Part shown: positions 56,701-64,000 of the stretch, piece after piece | Position numbering within the stretch: position 1 is the stretch's first letter | Layout of the letters: every line of letters begins with the position of its first letter | From: Zerene cesonia | Taxonomy: Eukaryota > Arthropoda > Insecta > Lepidoptera > Pieridae | DNA: 64,000 bases | NCBI RefSeq assembly: GCF_012273895.1 | Contig: NC_052129.1 | Span: 4,340,001 to 4,404,000, forward strand | Direction: 5' to 3' | The notes under the pieces: model-generated | Told to the model about the DNA's origin: nothing | What the model saw: the letters and a program-made list of their open reading frames with translations, nothing else | The model's database searches: none | Translations under genes and position numbers: made by a program

Positions 56701-59700
56701 TTTGTTTGGTTGTAATGAATAGGCTCCAAAACTACAGGACCGATTTTAAAAATTCTTTCACCATTCGAAAGCTACATTATCCACGAGTAAAATAGACTAT
56801 ATATGTACCACGGGCGAAGCCGGGGCGAACAGCTAGTATGTAATAAAGGTCTATCTGTCTAACTTTTTATAGTTGACTTGTTCTTTGTTTGAAAGATTTA
56901 TAATAAGTCCTTAAAGTTTATTTGCTACACATACATACAAAAACAATTTTTATTGCATGGTGAGAACTGTGATTTAGCGTCCGTTTTACTGCATCGAATT
57001 CTTTTACGATCAATAGTTTACCTAATGCCCGTTTTACAAGAATACAACAATGTTAAATAACAAATCTATTTCAAACACTTGACTTATTCAATTTGAAATG
57101 ATACGACCTTCTTATAAAAGCTACTTTACTTATTGCTTGGGTATCGGACCTTTCTTCTTTATGTCATAGCGGGCAAGGTGTTATCAGAGTTCATAAATAC
57201 GCAATCCATAATTTATGCGTTCATTAAAGCAGTGCTGATGAGTCGCTCGACTTCAAGATTAGTTACAATAATATAAAAAAATAACAAAATAAAAAACAAA
57301 TTAAAAAGAAAGAAATAATGTTTATTTAACACAAAATAAACAAGTACAATTCTTAAATGATCCCTTGACTACCGCACTAGTTGAGTTGAGTTTCAGTTGT
57401 CGGTGGCATATCCCTTTTTAACAATGTTACAGTATTTTAATTTAAGTCTAATCAAAGCAATGGGAAATTTTATTAATTAAGGATTCCCTTCAATTTATTC
57501 CAGCATCACTTAGTTTATACACAGACTCAATGTCGTGTCGGATGCCGCGGCTCGCCCACGGGAGAGTTCGGATGAAGCAAAGGGCGCGATTCGTGAAGTT
57601 CATTTGCTTGCCACGGTACGAGCTGGTGGGGAACAAGTATGCCACGTGCAGGGATGGAAAATGGGACGTGCCTATGCCTGTTTGTGTTCGTAAGTACATA
57701 TAATACTAATCTAGGTTACTAGTTACTAACTAAGGTTTCAAAACTTAAGTATTTCTTCTAAAGGCCACATCTCGTAATGAATATGTAAATAGAATTATAT
57801 TGACTAATTTTAATCGAGTTAGTTTGCTGTGGAAGTAAGAAGTTTAGAGTAATGGTATATTGTCCTAATTACCTAATTACGTGACATATTAAGTGTAAAT
57901 AGGAGTCTTTCGCATTGACGTGGGAACAAATATAGGATGATGATAATAATACTTTAATTCAATTAAAATGGTTACTGTTTCTCTAGTTGCAGACAAAATA
58001 TCGCTAAATGATAAGTTCGCCTAATAAACCATACTGTAAATAGATTTTTGTTTTCATAATTGTTTTAAACGTAATGTTAATTAGGTTGCTATACTAGGTT
58101 GCATTAAAGATAAATAAAGAAATAATGCTTTGTTTTTTTCAGGTCCCGGTTGCTTCATACCCTCGGTTGCGAATGGCATCAGTTTACCCAGTAATGGTGG
58201 CGCTTGGGTGATGTACTTCTGCCTACCAGGCTTCAAGCTCGTAGGGTCCTCTGTGATTATATGCGACGGTGTGCAGTGGAACGCATCCGCGCCTACGTGT
58301 GTTGGTAATACTATATAAATTAGTGAAAAATTACGGAAAACCTCGACAGATTAACTAGATAGATAATTACTTCCATTATTACTTACTATAGTATAGAAAT
58401 GCTATATGACATATATGATGGAGATGCCTGAAGCCTGTACAATTTCAGGCTATTCTAGCATAAACAGTTAATTCTAGGATTGTCTAGAAATGCTACACAA
58501 TTTTAATTAAAGACAGCTAATTTAACCATTTTTAACATTAAAATAATAAATTTTTTGAACTAAAACTCCTAGCAGAAATACGTTAAATATATATTTATCA
58601 GATAATGAGTATAAAGCTATGAAAATATTAAAGATAACTTTCTAGAGTCTTTCTTTCTTATCTTAATTTGTTTTTCAGACAGCTCGCAGCCTCCACAGTT
58701 GAGTTGTGACTTCGAGAGCCCAGACCTATGCGGCTGGAAACAGGATGAGTTGCACGACTTCGACTGGAAGAGATTGAATAAGAGAACACCCAGCTCGTTC
58801 CTCTTCACAGGACCTTCTTTTGATCACACTTTGGGAATTGGAAGAGATGGTATAATAATTAAACTTCATCATTTTAAGTTCATTGTTTTAAGATATGATC
58901 GAAAATAACTGCTTAAATAAATGTCATCATCGATTTAATTATCTCTGTTTTTAATTAACTTGAACTCTAATGTTGATTGTTTATTTAACAGTTTATAAAT
59001 GCAATTTTTTAGGTTATTACATGTACATAGAAAGCACCTCGAGAGTTGAGAACGATACTGCGCGGTTAATTTCTCCTATATTTGATAATTCATTAACCGA
59101 CGATGGATGTTTCTCATTCTACTATCACATGTTTGGCAAGTAAGTACCTACCTATAAAAAAAAACACATTTAATTCAAGTCCCGAAATATCAAATTCTTA
59201 TTGGCAATATGTATTCTACAAAACTTTAGTTTAAACAAAAATGCTTTAATAATAAAGTTCGATAAAAAAGAGATTTTTTTTAGACGAAATATTTACTGCA
59301 TACTGTATAATACTTTATAGATTTTCAGTAACTCATTATTAGGCATCATTAGTATGTACGTTTTTAATTACATCATTTTTTTAGAACATGCGGCGGTCTT
59401 CGAGTCTACCAAAAACCAGAAAACGTTGATATGCAAACCATGTTAAGTTCTGAAAATCGAGAAAAATATATTCTTTTCGAGAAATGGGGTAATTTGGGCG
59501 ACGTGTGGTTCGACGAAGTGGCAAAGTTAAAGAATTTTTCCGACAATTTTCAGGTATTTTTTGTTATGTTCCCAAAAATTGCTTCATTTTATTTTGTTAT
59601 TAATATCTCATAATTATTTTATTTTATATAAGACATAATATACTAACATAGTTTTTAAGAATTAATTGTTACTAACAAAATGAGTCTGAGTTACTCGAAA

Positions 59701-62700
59701 TTAAATAAAAATAAAAATAAAAAATAAATAATGCATATAATTATCTTATCCTTATAATCAAAATGGTTCGGTTGCATTAGTTACATAGATTTTATATTTG
59801 GGAGTACAAAGAATTTTAGATAAGTATCTACATAAAACAACTCAAGCGTGTATTTGCAAATATTGTATCCTTAAGGACTTGTGTTGAAAAATCTATTGTG
59901 TTATTAAAGAGATCTTTTGCTGAGGTAAGGTATCTTTTGCCACTTTTTGACCTTCCAACTTCTTTGGAGATCCAAACAAAGCTCATATCATAAAATCCCT
60001 CTATAGCGTCTGCGTTTAATCACGAAAAAGTCATTTTAACACGTATATTTTACTGGAAATTGAGAATGTATTAACTTATTTCTATTTCTTTAATAGATAA
60101 TAATAGAAGGTGTACGGGGTTCGAGTTTTACCAGTGACATAGCGATCGATGACGTGGCAATCCTTCAGGGCAGTAACTGTTCGGAGGCCGCCAGTAAGGC
60201 TGTGACCCCTTCACCTAAAATACGTGAGTGTTTTTTCACCTAGCTCAGTATTCTTCTTACTCCCAATCGTGGCCTATTTATTTTTAGATTTACATTACAG
60301 AATGCCTATGTATAAATATTTACAGTCTACATAATTCAATAAAAGGCTTAACCATTTTTATCTTTACTCATAATTAAAATAGCTTCATTTTTAACTTAGG
60401 TTTTTTTATGGTAATCTTCGTAAGTACTGGTCCGATCATGGAAATTCCTTCAATAAAACAAAGCTACTATTCAGCCAGCCGGGACAAAGCCGGGGTACGC
60501 AACCAGATTTATGTGGACTTTCTAACTGAAATATGATATTTATAGCACCGGACTCGTGCGTTGGCCGCTGCGCTATCAGACAGACGCAAGTCAACGAAAT
60601 CGGCTGCAACTGCTCACCCTACTGCCTCGCAGAGGACACGTGCTGTCCTGACTTCTTCGAAATATGCTTATTTATGACTGGTTAGTGATGCTATTCGAGA
60701 CTAAAATAGTTAAAAAGAAGATCATATTATAAAAGACTAGCAACGCCCCGCGGTTTCACCCGCGTAAGTCTGTATCCCATAGGAATAGCGAGATAAAAGT
60801 TGCCAGTTCTTCCAGTTGTCCAGCTGTCTACGTACCAAAAAATTCAATTGTAAATTTCATTGCAATCGGTTCAGCAGTTTTTGTGTGAAAGAGCAACAAA
60901 CACACACACATCCTGACTGAACTTTCCCATTTATAATATTAGTAGGATAGTAAGATTTTCACAAGTTAGCATAAGTTAATACTCATTCAGGTGTAATTAC
61001 CTACCCTCATAATGCAATATTTGTATAAGGGTAGATTTTTGAAAAGTAGTTTAAAAAGTGAGTAGTTAGTAAGTTAGTTAGTTAGTTAGTTAGTAAGCTA
61101 CAGTTCAAATACATTTGACTAGTTACAGAAAATGATGGAGAGTTCTGCGATTAAGAAAGAGATGAGGAATGAAAATTGTTATTCGTGGAACATCTATATC
61201 CTAGGATCAATTTAATTATCCTTAATTCATTGAGCATTATGATTTGAATACTACTAGTAATATCTAGCTTTAAAGAGTAAACATGTATTTCAATTCAATA
61301 CAGACCTTGACTCCCGAACTAGATTTATCTGTGCCTCAGTCAGTTTCTTCCCAAAACATTCAGAGCAAGCTTCGTAGCTTAGACAGAGCAGAGCTTAGGA
61401 AAACTAACAATTTACTATACAAACATAGTAAAAGTTAGTGATAACTTAAATCGTTTACTTATTTAGTTCTAAATTCTCAAATACAGTTAAACCATGAATG
61501 ATTGCGTTAAGGATTTTACGTAAAACCAACTAAAAGACAAGCAAAACTGTACGGTTATTTCATAATATTGTTTACAGACTCCACGACGCCACTAGATGAC
61601 ATTGTTCCAGTGAATGGCACAGATCAAATCGGGCCACAAACACAAAAACTCATTCTCACAACACCAGAAACTACCTCGACTTCCACAACACCATCTACTA
61701 CTGTTACTACTACGGTTAAAACTACTTCTACTACTTCTTCTACTACAACTTCTACTACAACTTCTACTACTCCTAGTACAACTACTTCTACTTCAACAAC
61801 CACCACACCGAAACCGACTACAAAAACAACACAAAAAACAACAACAAGAAAGCCCACTACGACGACTACCAAAAAACCGACTACAAAAGTTACTCCTAAA
61901 ACTACAATTAAAACTACCATAAAAGCTACTAAGCCTACTACAAAAAAACCCACAACGACCACGAAATCTACTACCAAAGTTTCCACTACAACACAGTTTT
62001 CTCATGGTATCTCAAGAACGATCGAGAATCATAATGTGTACCATGAAATGGTAGAAAAGGCTAAAAAAGAACAACAAGTTGAAACAAGGAAAATTAAATC
62101 GCAGAAACCCCAAGGTAAGCTTAGTAAGCGTAATCCCATTTCATTTATTTTATTGCTAATTTGGGCACTTGGTCAAATTAATTTCATAAAATATTTATGA
62201 CATACAAGCAATTTGTTTCGTCATAAGTCATAACCATGTTAAATGTATAAAAATAATTGAACTTACATACGTTTGTTCATATTTTTAAGCGATTTTGCTC
62301 ATTGCAAATTTATTTAAATAACCTAAGGAGAATAATGTTTTTTTAGCCTGTGTATGCATGTGAATCTGTATGTCCATTTCTTTGGCACTCCAGCCCGAAC
62401 CGCTGGACGGTTTTCGATGTAGTAGTAGGCTATAATACAAATTTACATGCAATCAAAGTAAAAAGCGAGGAAATTATTTGTCGTTATTTAATAATAATTT
62501 TTGTAAATTAATTGAAGTACGAAATTGATCGAATCTTTGATTAAACGACTGATAGACGTGTAGAAATGGTGATAACCATTTCCACTTAAATATGTTTCTT
62601 ATAGATCCTAAAGATACTGAAGTCCCTCTACTTCACAAAACATTAAAAATAGAGAAATCTTTTAACAAAAGAAAAATTAATATGTAGTGAAAACACACCT

Positions 62701-64000
62701 TAAAATTATGTAAACCAAAGAGAGCTTTTCAGCAGAAAACTGGTAATTGTATACGAATGGAGGTAAACCTCTGAATAATGTATCACGATTCCATCTTACG
62801 ACTATAATTGGGCTCCATGCCAGAACTGTTGTTAATTCCGTCGGATTAATGGAGTGATAAATAAAATATCAGAGCCTGATTACAGGAAAATTATATAAAA
62901 GAACTATAAAGCCTTATATAACTTTGTTTTACGTTTTTTTTACGACAGATGTGACTTACTCGAATAGACCGCGTCACCACTTTCCATGAGGTAGGACTCT
63001 GGTAAAACGTTTACCTATCAAAATAAAAAAAAAATATCATTTCACGAATACATATAATGCCTATTGTGTGTGGTGTTATGTAATTTCAGTGGACATTGTT
63101 ACCACACTAATAAAATCCAGTTTTATTTCACTGCGACTATATGTACCTACCTACGATAGTGGAATGTATGTTTAATTTTTAGGCTAAATTATCTGATACG
63201 AACTAGATTTATTCTGGCATAGATTAGGTTTCGGCGATTTTCCCTACTTATTCAATTATTTTAAATATTAATTATCTGTAAGTCTATTTTAGAGAGATAG
63301 AGTCTTTTATTTAAAGATATTGAGGTATTAAAAAAACTGGATACTGTGATAACACAGTGTAAATGAAATGGTTTGCAAAGCAACATCCTTCGAAGGTATA
63401 ACAACAACATCTACCAATGAAAGTCCTTTAAACAACATAATTTCAAGATCGGAAAAGAAACTCAGAATAAAAAAAATTGCCTGCCAAATGCACTGTTGTT
63501 TGTTAAGATTAAGTTGTATTAAAGAGTTATAATTAAAAAAATAATAATAATAATGAGAAAATTTTAAAGAGTAGAAAAAATTCGATCAAAAAGTCGGGTT
63601 CAAATCGTAATATCTTTTATAAAAGCATTTAATGCTGTAACAGTAACAAATAAGGAAACTAATAATTAAAAAAAGGTGTGTGTGCGATTCACACACGATA
63701 GAAGTGAAACTTCAGTAAATCGACAAAAGAATGAGATGAATATATATAAAATATAAAATAGTATGTATATTTCTATCTCATTCTGTGCAGGCTTCATTTA
63801 TACATTTTTGTATTTGTGTCCCTTACCTGTCGTTTTTCCGTTGCATCAGGTTTGAAATCCCAACGATTATAAAGAAGTTTCACTTCAATATATAAATTAT
63901 GTTGTTTTCAGAATCAAAATCAAGCAATACACTAATCATATTGCTAACACTATTGTTAGTATCGGCTCTATTCGGTGGCGCTGTGTGCGTGAGCAACATC
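53029..64000 (+). CDS. sushi-sushi-MAM-somatomedin B-mucin membrane protein, 5' part (runs off window)
   Basis: Exons 53029-53092, 57504-57689, 58143-58304, 58679-58849, 59013-59139, 59385-59553, 60097-60223, 60546-60680, 61578-62114 and 63912 onward keep phase. Residues 1-21 form a hydrophobic signal peptide. Sushi 1 has Cys33, 56, 70 and 82; sushi 2 has Cys87, 110, 124 and 136. The MAM domain spans about 147-321 (CDFESPDLCGW start, DDVAILQGSNC end). The somatomedin-B domain (340-376) has all eight Cys, including the CC pair. The stalk (about 380-525) is Thr-rich with interspersed Lys and is likely O-glycosylated, followed by a basic Lys/Gln-rich stretch. The last visible exon begins a strong hydrophobic segment (TLIILLTLLLVSALFGGA), probably transmembrane. 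This architecture suggests a cell-surface adhesion or matrix-contact protein. I do not recognise a named orthologue. Intron 1 (4.4 kb) contains the 1000-N gap. Confidence 0.85.
53371..53528 (+). repeat. interspersed repeat family D
   Basis: ACTAGCGGTCCGCCCCGGC start; nearly the same as 38838-39006. Confidence 0.7.
53620..53766. repeat. 42-bp direct repeat flanking a (TA)n tract
   Basis: ACACATATACCTAAATTACG followed by TGTAACGATGTTTGTCCGCGAT occurs at 53620-53661 and 53725-53766. A partial third copy and a (TA)n run at about 53677-53723 lie between them. Confidence 0.85.
54063..55335 (+). repeat. family A copy interrupted by the 1000-N gap
   Basis: The left side (54063-54135) is the first 72 bases of family A. 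The right side (55136-55335) is a complete copy beginning with the identical 72 bases. Confidence 0.7.
54136..55135. other. assembly gap of exactly 1000 N
   Basis: The round-number length indicates a gap of unknown true size, inside intron 1 of the MAM/sushi gene. The 72 bases on either side (54064-54135 and 55136-55207) are identical. Confidence 0.99.
56416..56636 (+). repeat. interspersed repeat family E
   Basis: CTTCCGCCCGGGGCTTTGCC, TTGATCAATGTTCCTGTTTT and AACTTTCACATTTATGATAT. Confidence 0.55.
56671..56838 (-). repeat. interspersed repeat family D
   Basis: ACACTAATATTATAAAGAGG start and CACGGGCGAAGCCGGGGCGA end. Confidence 0.65.
60736..60948 (+). repeat. interspersed repeat family A
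   Basis: Plus copy with a short internal duplication (AAATTCAATTG), in intron 8 of the MAM/sushi gene. Confidence 0.7.
61067..61098 (+). repeat. short (GTTA)n run
   Basis: Tetranucleotide GTTA/TTAG repeats interrupted by AGTAAG; not the TTAGG telomere unit. Confidence 0.8.
63553..63625 (-). repeat. diverged SINE family T fragment
   Basis: GAGTAGAAAAAATTCGATCA next to GTCGGGTTCAAATCG, a B-box-like block. It lies in the last visible intron of the MAM/sushi gene. Confidence 0.4.

Noticed and set aside
61067..61098. Possible telomere-like repeat
   Set aside because: The unit is TTAG, not the insect TTAGG, and is only about eight copies long.
61614..62005. Overlapping frames on both strands rich in Leu, Val or Gly
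   Set aside because: Shadows of the low-complexity Thr-rich exon of the MAM/sushi gene.
1..64000. CRISPR arrays, operons or bacterial mobile elements
   Set aside because: Repeats are dispersed or tandem without regular spacers, and all genes have introns; the sequence is an animal genome.

Overview
The window is nuclear DNA from a lepidopteran insect (moth or butterfly). It is AT-rich, its genes have many short exons with GT-AG introns, and it is packed with short interspersed repeats of types I recognise as common in Lepidoptera. Two runs of N are present: 63 bases at 31102-31164 and exactly 1000 at 54136-55135. Exon joins were worked out by hand from reading frame, splice sites and paralogue comparison. 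No search or transcript supports them.

Layout. (1) 1-10858 has no convincing coding gene. It holds repeats plus two GC-richer stretches (about 4236-4358 and 7200-7560) that could be promoters or untranslated first exons. (2) 10859-16827, plus strand: an 11-exon, 606-residue SLC6 transporter, most likely the insect GABA transporter Gat. It is followed by a long AT-rich 3' region with a degenerate tandem repeat interrupted by a small inverted-repeat element. (3) 19960-50520: four ZAD-type C2H2 zinc-finger genes. Genes ZF-1 (minus) and ZF-2 (plus) are head-to-head duplicates about 0.8 kb apart. ZF-3 (minus) is an older copy of ZF-2 with almost the same exon lengths and lies tail-to-tail with it. 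ZF-4 (plus) is more distant and lies head-to-head with ZF-3. (4) 53029 to the window end, plus strand: the 5' part of a secreted or membrane protein with signal peptide, two sushi domains, a MAM domain, a somatomedin-B domain, a Thr-rich mucin-like stalk and a likely transmembrane segment. It runs off the window.

The most interesting locus is ZF-1. It keeps the ZAD, acidic linker and first zinc finger of its sister but has lost the other ten fingers. Two downstream exons in matching phase would instead give it a very basic tail with RQRRYR-type repeats. The result is an uninterrupted 432-codon frame, a candidate newly formed chimeric regulator.

Functionally the window joins a neuronal/glial GABA uptake carrier, a local expansion of presumed DNA-binding ZAD zinc-finger proteins, and an adhesion-type extracellular protein. 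Nothing suggests they act in one pathway.
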